Positions 15,626-25,790 of a stretch of DNA of 37,566 nucleotides are shown piece by piece. This DNA is from BQJD01 sp964350265 (GTDB lineage: Bacteria; Pseudomonadota; Gammaproteobacteria; Arenicellales; CAJQKF01), in NCBI GenBank assembly GCA_964350265.1, contig CAYGJZ010000040.1, forward strand, positions 1 to 37,566, read 5' to 3'. Under the pieces are notes generated by a model. It did no database searches and was not told where the DNA came from. It was given only the letters and a program-made list of their open reading frames with translations. Numbering within the stretch: the stretch's first letter is position 1; each line of letters opens with the position of its first letter. A program made the translations under genes and the position numbers.

Positions 15626-16708
15626 ATGACCCGACTACTGCTACTGCCCGGGGACGGCATCGGCCCCGAGGTCACCGCGGTTGCGCGCCGCGTCATCGAG
15701 ACCCTGGTGGCCGACGGCGATCTCGACGTGCAACTGGAAGAGGCCGCCCTGGGCGGCGTCTCCATCGACGCCCACGGCGTGCCCCTCACCGACGAGGTGG
15801 TGGCACGGGCCAAGGCGGCCGACGCGGTGCTGCTCGGCGCCGTCGGCGGGCCGAAATGGGAGGCGCTGGAGCGCGAGGTGCGCCCGGAACGGGGCCTTCT
15901 GCGACTCCGCTCGGAACTGGGGCTGTTCTCCAACCTGCGCCCGGCCATCCTGTTTCCGCAACTGGCCGCCGCTTCCTCGCTGCGCGCCGAGCTGGTGGCG
16001 GGGCTGGACATCGTCATCGTGCGCGAGCTGACCGGCGGCATCTACTTCGGCCAGCCGCGCGGCATCGACAGCGGTCCGGGGGGCGAACGTCGCGGCTTCA
16101 ACACCCTGGTCTACAGCGAGTCGGAGATTCGCCGGATCGGCCGCTCCGCCTTCGAGGTCGCCCTGCAGCGTGGTCGCAAGCTGGTCTCGGTGGACAAGGC
16201 CAACGTGCTGGAAAGCAGCGAGCTGTGGCGGGAGATCATGAACGAAACCGCGCGCGAGTACCCGGAGGTGTCGTTGTCGCACATGTACGTGGACAATGCC
16301 GCGATGCAGTTGATCCGGGCACCGAAGCAGTTCGACGTGATCGTCACCGGCAACCTGTTCGGCGACATTCTCTCCGATGCCGCGGCCATGCTCACCGGCT
16401 CCATCGGCATGCTGCCGTCGGCCTCGCTGAACGCCGAGTCCCGCGGCCTGTACGAGCCCATCCACGGCTCCGCGCCGGACATTGCCGGGCGCGACATCGC
16501 CAACCCGCTGGCCAGCGTGCTGTCGGTGTCGATGATGCTGCGCTACACCCTGGGCCGGCCGGACCTGGCCACCCGCATCGACGACGCGGTATCCGGCGTG
16601 CTGGACGACGGGCTGCGCACCGCGGACATCGCCGCCGAGGGAGAGTCCGCCGTGGGCACCCGGGTCATGGGTGATGCCATCATCGCCCGGCTCGCGACCA
16701 ACGGTTGA
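15626..16708 (+). CDS. leuB: 3-isopropylmalate dehydrogenase
   Basis: Oxidatively decarboxylates 3-isopropylmalate with NAD+, 360 residues. The start LLLPGDGIGPEV is typical, the substrate-binding RELTGGIYFGQPRG is present, catalytic Lys is in VDKANVLESS, and the metal Asp cluster is in NLFGDILSDAAAML. The NAD-binding loop is GLYEPIHGSAPDIAG. It is the last gene of leuCDB. In many relatives asd follows; here a long spacer and fimV follow instead. Confidence 0.97.
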   Translation: MTRLLLLPGDGIGPEVTAVARRVIETLVADGDLDVQLEEAALGGVSIDAHGVPLTDEVVARAKAADAVLLGAVGGPKWEALEREVRPERGLLRLRSELGLFSNLRPAILFPQLAAASSLRAELVAGLDIVIVRELTGGIYFGQPRGIDSGPGGERRGFNTLVYSESEIRRIGRSAFEVALQRGRKLVSVDKANVLESSELWREIMNETAREYPEVSLSHMYVDNAAMQLIRAPKQFDVIVTGNLFGDILSDAAAMLTGSIGMLPSASLNAESRGLYEPIHGSAPDIAGRDIANPLASVLSVSMMLRYTLGRPDLATRIDDAVSGVLDDGLRTADIAAEGESAVGTRVMGDAIIARLATNG

Positions 16709-17195
16709 GTTTCCGGTGTGAACGGTGCATCCCTGCATCGAGCCGAAGGCCGGCATCGGGACGGTGCCGCCCTGAAGCGTCAAATCTTCGTCCGCTGTGC
16801 GGGAATTCCTTGCTTTTATTGACAAATTTGCAACAACCGGATTGAATACGCCCTGTTTTGATCCAGCAGCAGTCAATCGTCCCCGGTCGTCGCGACCGGA
16901 CCTGGCACCGTCACCGACCGACGGGACGATGGCCACGATCGGCGCCGCTCGCGGGCCGACGCGGCGGTAGGCACAGCGTGCCCGGCACGCTGTTCGCAGC
17001 CGGGCGAGGGAAGTTTCCCGCGGCGCATCGACAGGACGCGGTGTACGCGGTAACGGCTTCGGCCTCCGGGGAGGCGTATCATCGGGGCATGACGCAGTTT
17101 CATTCCATTGCACGCGGAGCGGATCGCGCGCCGGCGGATCGTCCGTGGCGGGCTTCACGTACCCAGCATACTCGACACCAAGGAATTCCATCGCC
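16709..17195 (+). other. 487-base spacer with fimV promoter and structured leader
   Basis: No gene is supported here. The open frame 16858-17199 has an Arg/Pro/His-rich product of the kind produced by out-of-frame GC-rich DNA. Downstream of the promoter at 16819-16847 lie two perfect hairpins: CCGGTCG-TCG-CGACCGG (16883-16899) and ACAGCGTGC-CCG-GCACGCTGT (16973-16993). A short GGGAA/TTCCC inverted repeat follows. The first 100 bases after leuB hold only a weak GGCATC/GGTGCC stem without a U-run. There is no recognisable trace of asd, which often occupies this place. Confidence 0.5.
16819..16847 (+). promoter_or_regulatory. sigma-70 promoter for fimV
   Basis: A perfect -35 TTGACA (16819-16824) and a -10 TTGAAT (16842-16847) are separated by 17 bases within the only AT-rich stretch of the spacer. 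Transcription from here would give a leader of about 340 bases before the fimV GTG. Confidence 0.6.
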
Positions 17196-19582
17196 GTGAA
17201 CCTGATTGGACGTGCCCTGATTCTCTTTTGCCTGCTCGCCAGCACCGACGCGCTGGCGGTGGGGCTTGGCAAGATGCGCGTCAATTCGGCGCTGGACCAG
17301 CCGCTGGACGCGGAGATCGAACTGCTGTCCACCTCGCCGGCGGAGTTGAATGGCCTGCAGGTGGGCCTTGGCTCGCGCTCGGACTTCACCCGTGCCGGAG
17401 TCGACCGTTCGCCGCTGCTGTCGCTGGTCAAGTTCGAGACCCTGGTGCGCGACAACGGCGAACCGTATATCAAGATGACCACCGAGGAACCGGTCACCGA
17501 GCCCTTCCTGCACCTGCTCATCTCGCTGGACTGGACCGGCGGACGGCTGATGCGCGAGTACACCGCGCTGCTCGATCCGCCCCTGTACGCCCAGGGCCGA
17601 TCGGCCTCGGTGAGCAGCCCGCGCATCGTCGGCGCCGCGCCAGGCGGCGCGGCGGTGCAGGCCCAGCCGACGTCGTCGGCGCGCGCCGCCCAGCCGCCCG
17701 CGGCGACCCGTTCCGGCCAGCTGTACGGCCCGATCCGGCGCGGCGAAACGGTGTCCGATATCGTCGCCCGCATGAATCTGCCGCAGGGCGTGGACGTGTT
17801 CCAGGCCATGGTCGCGCTGCTGCAGCGCAATCCCGAGGCCTTCATTCTCGGCAACATCAACCTGGTCAAGGAAGGCTCCACCATCACCCTGCCCACCGAC
17901 CAGGAAATGGCCGCCATCTCCAAGGTCGTGGCCAGCGCCGAGTACTCCAAGCATCTCAACGAGTGGCTGGCCTACCGCAACCGGGTGGCCGGGTCGCAGA
18001 TTGCCGCGCCGGCGCCGGCAACGCCACGGCCGCTGCCCGCCGATGGCGGTGTCAGCGCGCCCGCGCCGACCTCGCCGACCTCGCCGGCGCCTGCCGCCGG
18101 CGACCTGGTCGAGCGGGGCGAGGGCTCGGGGCTGTCGGAAGACGTGCTGCGCATCATCCAGTCCGACCAGGCCGGCAGCGGCAGCGTGGCCGGCGGTGGC
18201 GACGGCGCCGAGATCGGCGCGCTGAAATCCCAGCTGTCGGTGATGGAAGAGTCGCTGCTGTCCACCGAGCTGGAGAACCGTGAGCTGCGCGAGCGGCTGG
18301 CCAGCCTCGAGGAACAGATCAAGCAGACCAACAAGTTGCTGCAGGTGGACAATGCCGGCCTTGCCCTGGCCGAGCAGGCCGCGGGCAGCGGCAACAGCGC
18401 GCCGGCGGCAGCGGACTCGGGGCAGTCCACCCCGGCGACGTTCTCGCCGCCGAGTGCGGCGGAGGAAGGCGGTTCGCAGGTGCGGGTGACCAGTTCCAGT
18501 TCGTTGCTCGGCCCGGTCAACGACCTGCTGCGCGGCGACATGCTGTGGAAGCTGCTGCTGGGATTGGCCGCCATCGTGCTGTTGATCGGCATCATCGTCT
18601 TCATCCGCCGCCGGCAGTCCTACGCGGAGTTCGAAGAGACCATGATGACCGGCTCCAGCTACGACATGCGTTCGCAGTCGTCGGCCTTCACCCAGGTACC
18701 GCGGATGGACTCGATGCAGCACTCGCGCCAGTCCACCCGCGCCGACAGCCAGCAAAGCGGCAGCCTCATGCAGACCTCCTTCATGACCGAAATGGGTGCG
18801 CCGGGCATGGGCGCCATGCAGGCCGACGAGGTCGATCCGGTGGCCGAGGCGGAAGTCTACATGGCCTACGGTCGCGACCAGCAGGCGATGGAAGTGCTGC
18901 AGGACGCCATTCGCCGCGACCCGGCACGGGTGGAACTGAAGCTGAAGCTGCTCGAGGTCTACCAGAAGCGAAAGGACGTCCGCGCCTTCGAGTCGCTGGC
19001 CGAGGAACTCTACCCGGCCATCGGCAAGGACGGCAGCCGCTGGGGCCGGGTGGTCGACATGGGACGCCGCATCTCTCCCCGACACCCGCTGTTCGCCGGC
19101 GCCAGTTCGACCACGGCCAACGCCGATTCCATGCAGTCCACCCGTGGGACCAGCTCGGTGGACCGCGACAGCAGCGGGCTGGACCTGATCAGCGCACCGT
19201 TTTCCCGTGGCGGCGGTTTCGACGGCCGTGCCGACGATGCCGGCCTGGATCTTGCCTCGGGCAATACCACGCGTCCGCACGGCGAACCGCGTGGCGGCCA
19301 GGCGATCCCGGGTGGCCAGGCCAGCACCGGCCACGGTGGCCTCGACCTGGATACCGATTCGCTCAGCCTGCCCTTTGCCGCTACCCCGGCGCCGGCCACC
19401 GAGGCCTCGCCGCCGAGCCAGGCCGGTACGCCGATGGACGACTTCAAGGCCAGCGAAATTGCCACCAAGCTCGATCTCGCCAAGGCCTACCTGGAAATGG
19501 GCGACAAGGATGCCGCGCGCGGTTTCATCGAGGAAGTGCTCAAGGAAGGCAACGAATCCCAGCGCCAGCAGGCGTCGGAGCT
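17196..19582 (+). CDS. fimV: FimV polar hub protein (C-terminal codons in gap)
   Basis: An inner-membrane, peptidoglycan-associated hub for type IV pili, twitching and cell-pole organisation. From GTG 17196 (AAGGAA upstream), 795 residues are visible. They comprise a signal peptide to about A21, the N-terminal FimV domain beginning GLGKMRVNSALDQPLDAEI, a LysM-like peptidoglycan-binding part (about 176-240), Pro/Ala linkers, a coiled coil (about 342-388) and one membrane helix (about 451-472). A cytoplasmic acidic/Ser-rich region with a TPR-like segment (about 549-600) follows, then the C-terminal TPR motif TKLDLAKAYLEMGDKDAARG (757-776). The frame runs into the assembly gap just after RQQASEL. 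Homologues end within a few residues of this point, so the protein is probably nearly complete. Confidence 0.93.
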
Positions 19583-19682
19583 NNNNNNNNNNNNNNNNNN
19601 NNNNNNNNNNNNNNNNNNNNNNNNNNNNNNNNNNNNNNNNNNNNNNNNNNNNNNNNNNNNNNNNNNNNNNNNNNNNNNNNNN
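19583..19682. other. Assembly gap (100 N)
   Basis: A run of exactly 100 undetermined bases, the conventional size for a gap of unknown length. It hides the last codons of fimV, the fimV-cyclase spacer and possibly the true start of the cyclase gene. The real distance, and whether whole genes are missing, cannot be judged. The join itself may be a scaffold inference. Confidence 0.98.
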
Positions 19683-19727
19683 GCCTGGCCCTGCCCGGCG
19701 GCGCCGCAACGAAACCGGGTCAATCCT

Positions 19728-20993
19728 ATGCGAAGCACCGAACCTGGTCATGATGGCGGCACCAGCCAGGTGATCGTCGACGGCATCTGCGACTGGCTGA
19801 TCGAACAGGCCCTCGGCGAACCCGCCCTGGAGTCGGTGTTCCTCGGTTGCTGCCAGCAACTGCATGCCGCGGGACTGCCGTTGGCGCGGGTGATGATGGC
19901 CTACTCCACCCTGCACCCGCTGTATCGCAGCCGCACGCTGGTCTTCCGACCCGGCCAGCCATTGATCGTGGAACCCCATCGCCACGGCGAGGCGGGGAAC
20001 CAGGACTGGCGATCGAGCCCGATGTTCTTCATGATCGAGAACGGCGTGTTTCGCCTGCGGCGACGGCTGGTCGGCAGCGGCGCCATGCTCGACTTCCCGG
20101 TGCTGCGGGAGTTCCGCGACGAGGGCCTGGCCGACTACTTCGCCTGCATGAGTTCCTTCGACGGCGACCGCATTCGGCCCGAAGCGCCGAACGGCATGAT
20201 CTGTTCCTGGGCCACGGCCGCCGCCGATGGCTTCGCCGATGACCAGCTCGCCGCCATTGCCCGGGTGCAGCGCCAGCTCGCCATTGCCATCAAGGTGCGG
20301 GTGAAGGAGGAGATCGCCGGCAACGTGCTGGCCGCCTATCTCGGGCCACAGGCCGGCCGCAAGGTCCTTGCCGGCAGCATCCGGCTCGGCGACGGTGACA
20401 AGATCCATGCCATCGTCTGGTACAGCGACCTGCGCGACTCCACCGCGCTGGCGGCAGGCATGCCGGATGACGAGTTCCTGGCCCTGCTCAACGACTACTT
20501 CCAGTGCACCGCGGGCGCGGTGCTGGACCACGGCGGCGAGGTGCTCCGGTTCGTCGGTGACGCGGTGCTGGCCATTTTCCCGGTGCCGGACGGCGACTCC
20601 CTGGCGACAGCCGGTGCCAATGCGCTGTCCGCGTTGGCCGAGGCCCGGGCACGGGGTCGTCGGCTGCTGGAACAGGGCCGCCCGGCCCGGTTCGGCGTGG
20701 CCCTGCACATCGGCGACGTGCTGTTCGGCAACATCGGGGTGCCGTCACGGGTGGAGTTCTCGGTGATCGGCCCGTGTGCCAACGAGGTGGCGCGAATCGA
20801 GTCGTTGACCAAGCAGCTTGGCCATTCGGCACTCTTGTCGGCACCGCTGGTCGAGGCCCTGTCGACGCCTGCGCCAGGCGGTGCAGGTCGGCGGCCCGGG
20901 CTGCCCGGGCTGGAAGACCTCGGCAGCCACGCCGTGGCCGGCGTGGCGCAGCCGATGCATGTCTACGGCGTGGCGGAAGAGCCGTCGCGCTGA
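19728..20993 (+). CDS. Class III adenylate/guanylate cyclase
   Basis: A predicted soluble cyclase making cAMP (or cGMP), 421 residues from ATG 19728. Residues 1-200 form an N-terminal domain also seen in rhizobial-type cyclases (SPMFFMIENGVFRLRRRL, LDFPVLREFRDEGLADYFA), possibly sensory. The catalytic domain has metal-binding Asp234 (WYSDLRDST) and Asp278 (RFVGDAVLAIF) and the transition-state pair Asn352/Arg356 in ANEVARIE. The residue usually Lys before the GD motif is Arg274, and the second purine-specifying position appears to be Ser (EFSVIG), so substrate choice is uncertain. No membrane segment is seen. The true start could lie in the gap. It follows fimV and converges on trpA. Confidence 0.85.
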   Translation: MRSTEPGHDGGTSQVIVDGICDWLIEQALGEPALESVFLGCCQQLHAAGLPLARVMMAYSTLHPLYRSRTLVFRPGQPLIVEPHRHGEAGNQDWRSSPMFFMIENGVFRLRRRLVGSGAMLDFPVLREFRDEGLADYFACMSSFDGDRIRPEAPNGMICSWATAAADGFADDQLAAIARVQRQLAIAIKVRVKEEIAGNVLAAYLGPQAGRKVLAGSIRLGDGDKIHAIVWYSDLRDSTALAAGMPDDEFLALLNDYFQCTAGAVLDHGGEVLRFVGDAVLAIFPVPDGDSLATAGANALSALAEARARGRRLLEQGRPARFGVALHIGDVLFGNIGVPSRVEFSVIGPCANEVARIESLTKQLGHSALLSAPLVEALSTPAPGGAGRRPGLPGLEDLGSHAVAGVAQPMHVYGVAEEPSR

Positions 20994-20995
20994 GC

Positions 20996-21020
20996 GGACC
21001 ACGGCCGGGCGCCGCGGTCC
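20996..21020. terminator. Hairpin between convergent cyclase and trpA
   Basis: Inverted repeat GGACCACGGC - CGGGC - GCCGCGGTCC: ten paired positions with one mismatch and a 5-base loop, lying exactly between the two convergent stops. It has no T-run on either side, so it may act as a bidirectional 3'-end stabiliser or weak terminator. Confidence 0.4.
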
Positions 21021-21033
21021 ACGAGCCAGGGCA

Positions 21034-21860
21034 TCAGCCCTTGCCGACCCCCGCGGCCAGCTCGGCGACGAAGCCGGCCACCGCGTCTGCCAGGCCGTCC
21101 TTCGCCTGGTGCTTGTCGTCGAGATGCCCGGCGACCACGTTTACCACCGCCGTGCCCACCACCACCGCGTCGGCGAAACGGCCGATGCGTTCGACCTGCA
21201 CCGCGTCGCGAATGCCGAAGCCCACCGCGATGGGCAGCTCGGTGTTGGATTTCAGGCGCTTCACCGCGGCTTCCACCTCGGCCTCCTGGGCCGAGCGGGT
21301 GCCGGTCACGCCGAGCACCGCCACGTAGTAGACGAAGCCGCTGGTGTTGGTCAGCACCCTGGGCAGGCGTTGGTCGTCGGTGGTGGGCGTGGCCAGGCGA
21401 ATCCAGTGCAGGCCCCGGGCCATGGCCGGATGGCACAGCTCGTCGTCCTCTTCCAACGGCAGGTCGACCACGATCAATCCATCCACGCCCGCCTCCACGG
21501 CGGCATCGAGAAAGGCATCGGCGCCCATCTTGTGGATCGGGTTGTAGTAGCCCATCAGGATGATCGGCGTGTCGTCGTCGGTCTCGCGGAACCGGCGCAC
21601 CTGTTCCAGGGTTTTGGCCAGGGTCATGCCTGCCGCCAGCGCCCGCTGGCTGGCGGCCTGGATGGCGGGGCCGTCGGCCATCGGGTCGGAAAAGGGCATG
21701 CCCAGCTCGATGACGTCGGCACCGGCCGCGGCCAGGCGCGAGAACACTTCGTAGCCGGTGTCCGGGTCCGGGTCGCCGGCGGTCACGAAGGTGACCAGGG
21801 CGGCTCGGGACTCGGCGCGGACGGTGTCGAAGCGGCGTTCCAGTCGGCTGCGGCGCGCAT

Positions 21861-21864
<4 letters not shown>
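21034..21864 (-). CDS. trpA: Tryptophan synthase, alpha chain
   Basis: Cleaves indole-3-glycerol phosphate and channels indole to TrpB. From GTG 21864 it has 276 residues. The catalytic acids are Glu53 (VIELGMPFSDP) and Asp64, the phosphate-binding GFGIRD lies in the C-terminal half, and GYYNPI is present. The GTG overlaps the trpB stop (GTGA), the usual coupled arrangement. The C-terminal extension (ELAAGVGKG) is short. It converges on the cyclase gene. Confidence 0.97.
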
Positions 21865-23072
<1,208 letters not shown>

Positions 23073-23191
23073 GACAGGCTCGGGTAGTCGTGAAACCACC
23101 GGTTCGGCGGCTCGGTACCGCGCCGGACCCTGGCGGTCGACGGATCGTGGAACGGGTGTGGATCGCGGTCGGAGTCAGCGCTGCCGTGGGC

Positions 23192-23197
23192 TACAAT
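23192..23197 (+). promoter_or_regulatory. Possible -10 element for the truA operon
   Basis: TACAAT within GGGCTACAATGC, 77 bases before the truA ATG in the divergent trpB/truA spacer. No clear -35 is seen. The same GGGCTACAAT context recurs before lpxH. Confidence 0.35.
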
Positions 23198-23254
23198 GCA
23201 CGCCGCCGGCATCGCCTTGTCGCCGGAAGTTTTCCCGTCCCGCCGAAGCTGCCG

Positions 23255-23260
23255 ATTATA
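23255..23260 (-). promoter_or_regulatory. Possible -10 element for trpBA
   Basis: A perfect TATAAT on the minus strand, 182 bases before the trpB ATG. The -35 position has only GTCAGT, a poor match. If used, it implies a long untranslated leader. No Trp-rich leader peptide or attenuator is visible in it. Confidence 0.3.
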
Positions 23261-23274
23261 CATGACCGCACCCG

Positions 23275-24075
23275 ATGACTGACCCTGCCCCCGTGCGTCG
23301 CCTGGCGGCGATGGTGGAGTACGACGGCACCCGCTTCCACGGCTGGCAGCGGCAGGCCGGCAGCGCCACCGTGCAGGGCGTGGTGGAGCAGGCGCTGTCC
23401 TTCGTCGCCGATCACCCGGTGGCGGTGACCTGCGCCGGCCGCACCGATGCCGGCGTGCACGCCACCGCCCAGGTGATTCACTTCGATACCCCGGCGCTGC
23501 GCAGCGAGCATGGCTGGTTGCGCGGCAGCAACACCCGCCTGCCCGATGGCGTGGCCATCCACTGGATCGGACAGGTGTCCGGGGATTTTCACGCCCGCTT
23601 CGGCGCCCGCCGCCGTCGCTATCGCTACATCCTCCTGGCGCAGCCGGTGGCGCCGGCCCTGCTGCATGCCCGGGTCGCGTGGATCCACCGGCCACTGCAC
23701 GTGCCGGCGATGGCCGATGCCGCCGCCTGCCTGCTCGGGCGCCATGATTTCAGCGCCTTCCGTGCCGCCGCCTGCCAGTCGAAGAACCCGGTAAAAACCC
23801 TCTACCGGCTCTGCGTTCGGCAACACGGCGACTTCACCTGCCTGGACCTGGAAGCGGACGGTTTCCTGCACCACATGGTGCGCAACATCGCCGGCGTGCT
23901 GATGCGCATCGGCCATGGCGAGGCACCGGTTTCCTGGTGCGCCGAGGTGCTCGCCTCCGGCGACCGGCGCCTTGGCGGGGTGACCGCGCCCCCCGGCGGT
24001 CTCTACCTGACCGGGGTGGACTACGACGACGTGCACGGCCTGCCGCCGGCGCCGCCGGCGCCGCGATTCTGGTAA
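23275..24075 (+). CDS. truA: tRNA pseudouridine(38-40) synthase TruA
   Basis: Makes pseudouridine at positions 38-40 in the anticodon arm of tRNAs. It has 266 residues, beginning with an YDGTRFHGWQRQ segment and carrying catalytic Asp58 in AGRTDAGVHA. Also present are RRRRYRYILL and the C-terminal LEADGFLHHMVRNIAGVL. It is the first gene of the truA-trpF-accD-folC-dedD-cvpA-purF series, the conserved gammaproteobacterial order. Confidence 0.97.
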   Translation: MTDPAPVRRLAAMVEYDGTRFHGWQRQAGSATVQGVVEQALSFVADHPVAVTCAGRTDAGVHATAQVIHFDTPALRSEHGWLRGSNTRLPDGVAIHWIGQVSGDFHARFGARRRRYRYILLAQPVAPALLHARVAWIHRPLHVPAMADAAACLLGRHDFSAFRAAACQSKNPVKTLYRLCVRQHGDFTCLDLEADGFLHHMVRNIAGVLMRIGHGEAPVSWCAEVLASGDRRLGGVTAPPGGLYLTGVDYDDVHGLPPAPPAPRFW

Positions 24076-24164
24076 ACTTTGCCGTCTTCATGAGCGCGAA
24101 ACCCGCGGCGACGGCGCCAGCCGACGCCCACATCCCCCCAGCAACCCGAACGGATCCAAGCCAG

Positions 24165-24818
24165 GTGCGAACCCGGGTCAAAATCTGTGGCATTACCCGT
24201 GTCGAGGACGCCCGCGTGGCGGTGGCAGCCGGCGCCGATGCGCTGGGCGTGGTGTACTACCCGCCCAGCGTGCGCAGCGCCGCCATCGACGATGCCGCGG
24301 CCATCCGCGCCGCGGTGCCGCCCTTCGTCTCGCTGGTGCTGGTCACCGTGGATCTCGACGAGGACACCCACCGGCGGTGGATCGAGGCGCTGCGCCCGGA
24401 CCTGCTGCAGTTTCACGGCAGCGAGTCCCCCGACTTGTGCCGCCGCTTCGGCCGGCCCTATATTAAATCCCTGCGCATGCGCGACGACGTCGATCTCGAC
24501 CGGCAAGAAGAGCGCTACCACGATGCCGGCGCCCTGTTGCTGGACAGCTACGTGCCCGGCGTGGTCGGCGGCACCGGCCAGCGCTTCGACTGGCGACGGG
24601 CACGGCGCGGGCCGGGCCTGCCGGTGATCCTCGCCGGCGGCCTGGACCCTGGCAGCGTTGCCGGGGCCATTGCCCAGGCACGGCCCTATGCCGTGGACGT
24701 GAGCAGCGCGCTGGAAGCCAGCGGCGGCATCAAGGACCACGGGCGGGTCCACGAATTTCTCGCCGCGGTGCGTGCCGCGGATGCGGACAGGCAAATTTCT
24801 CCCGACGAGGTGTCATGA
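24165..24818 (+). CDS. trpF: Phosphoribosylanthranilate isomerase
   Basis: A TIM-barrel enzyme of tryptophan synthesis converting PRA to CdRP. GTG 24165 gives 217 residues starting at the conserved RTRVKICGIT, with catalytic Cys8 and Asp127 (LLLDSYVPG). The phosphate-binding region is VILAGGLDPGSV and the end motif is AVDVSSALEASGGIKD. An ATG at 24090 would add 25 residues of Ala/Pro/Thr-rich sequence without a ribosome site and is less likely. Its stop overlaps the accD start (ATGA). Confidence 0.95.
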   Translation: MRTRVKICGITRVEDARVAVAAGADALGVVYYPPSVRSAAIDDAAAIRAAVPPFVSLVLVTVDLDEDTHRRWIEALRPDLLQFHGSESPDLCRRFGRPYIKSLRMRDDVDLDRQEERYHDAGALLLDSYVPGVVGGTGQRFDWRRARRGPGLPVILAGGLDPGSVAGAIAQARPYAVDVSSALEASGGIKDHGRVHEFLAAVRAADADRQISPDEVS

Positions 24819-25723
24819 ACTGGTTCGAACGACTGTTCCCGCCGAAGGTCAACTCCGCGCAGGGGCTGCGCGGCAAGCGAGGCGTGCCCGAGGGCGTGTG
24901 GAGCAAGTGCGAATCCTGCGGCGCGGTCCTCTACGGCGCCGAGATCGAACGCAACCAGCAGGTCTGCCCGAAGTGCGGGTTTCACATGCGCATCCCGGCG
25001 CGGCTGCGGCTGGAATCCTTTCTCGACCGTGACAGCATGGAAGAGATCGGCGCCGAGCTGCGCCCGGTGGACGCGCTGAAGTTCCGCGACACCAAGCGCT
25101 ACCGCGACCGCATCAGCGAGGCGGAAAAGGCCAGCGGTGAACGCGAGGCGCTGGTGGTGGCTTGTGGAACGCTGAAGCATGCGCCGGTGGTGGCCGCCGC
25201 CTTCGAGTTCCGCTACATGGGCGGTTCCATGGGATCGGTGGTCGGCGAACGCTTCGTGCGTGGCGTCGAGCGTGCCCGCGAACTGCGCTGTCCCTTCCTG
25301 TGCTTCAGCGCCAGCGGTGGCGCACGCATGCAGGAGGCCTTGTTCTCGCTGCTGCAGATGACCAAGACCTCGGCCGCCCTGGTGCGCCTGCACGAGGACC
25401 GTCTGCCCTATATCTCCATCCTCACCGACCCGACCATGGGCGGCGTCTCGGCCAGCTTCGCCATGCTCGGCGACATCATCATCGCCGAGCCCGGCGCGCT
25501 GGTCGGCTTCACCGGCCCCCGGGTCATCGAGCAGACCGTGCGCCAGACCCTGCCCGAGGGCTTCCAGCGCGCCGAGTTCCTGCTCGAGCACGGTGCCATC
25601 GACATGATCGTCGGACGGTTGCAGATGCGCGACACCATCGCCTCCATGCTCGACACCCTCGGCTTCGGCGGCAGCATCGTGCCGCCGCTGGAGGAGATCG
25701 AGCCGGACGACTCACCGTCCTGA
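24815..25723 (+). CDS. accD: Acetyl-CoA carboxylase carboxyltransferase, beta subunit
   Basis: Part of the carboxyltransferase that makes malonyl-CoA for fatty acid synthesis. It has 302 residues. The zinc ribbon is formed by C32, C35, C51 and C54 (CESC ... CPKC), followed by the crotonase-like domain with SASGGARMQEALFSLLQM and GGVSASFAMLGDIIIAEPGA. The ATG overlaps the trpF stop. The C-terminal PPLEEIEPDDSPS is acidic. Confidence 0.97.
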   Translation: MNWFERLFPPKVNSAQGLRGKRGVPEGVWSKCESCGAVLYGAEIERNQQVCPKCGFHMRIPARLRLESFLDRDSMEEIGAELRPVDALKFRDTKRYRDRISEAEKASGEREALVVACGTLKHAPVVAAAFEFRYMGGSMGSVVGERFVRGVERARELRCPFLCFSASGGARMQEALFSLLQMTKTSAALVRLHEDRLPYISILTDPTMGGVSASFAMLGDIIIAEPGALVGFTGPRVIEQTVRQTLPEGFQRAEFLLEHGAIDMIVGRLQMRDTIASMLDTLGFGGSIVPPLEEIEPDDSPS

Positions 25724-25790
25724 GGTCTTCGCGCGGCGCGCGCTTCACCGTTCGCCGCCGCCGCCGCCGCCACCGACGAGGCCGCCAACG

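Noticed and set aside
16858..17199. Possible 113-codon gene in the leuB-fimV spacer
   Set aside because: The product is Arg/Pro/His-rich with no motif, there is no ribosome site, and the frame spans both hairpins. It is more likely an untranslated leader.
17100..20708. 1202-codon antisense frame across fimV, the gap and the cyclase
   Set aside because: It continues through undetermined bases and is antisense to two well-supported genes. The composition is shadow-like.
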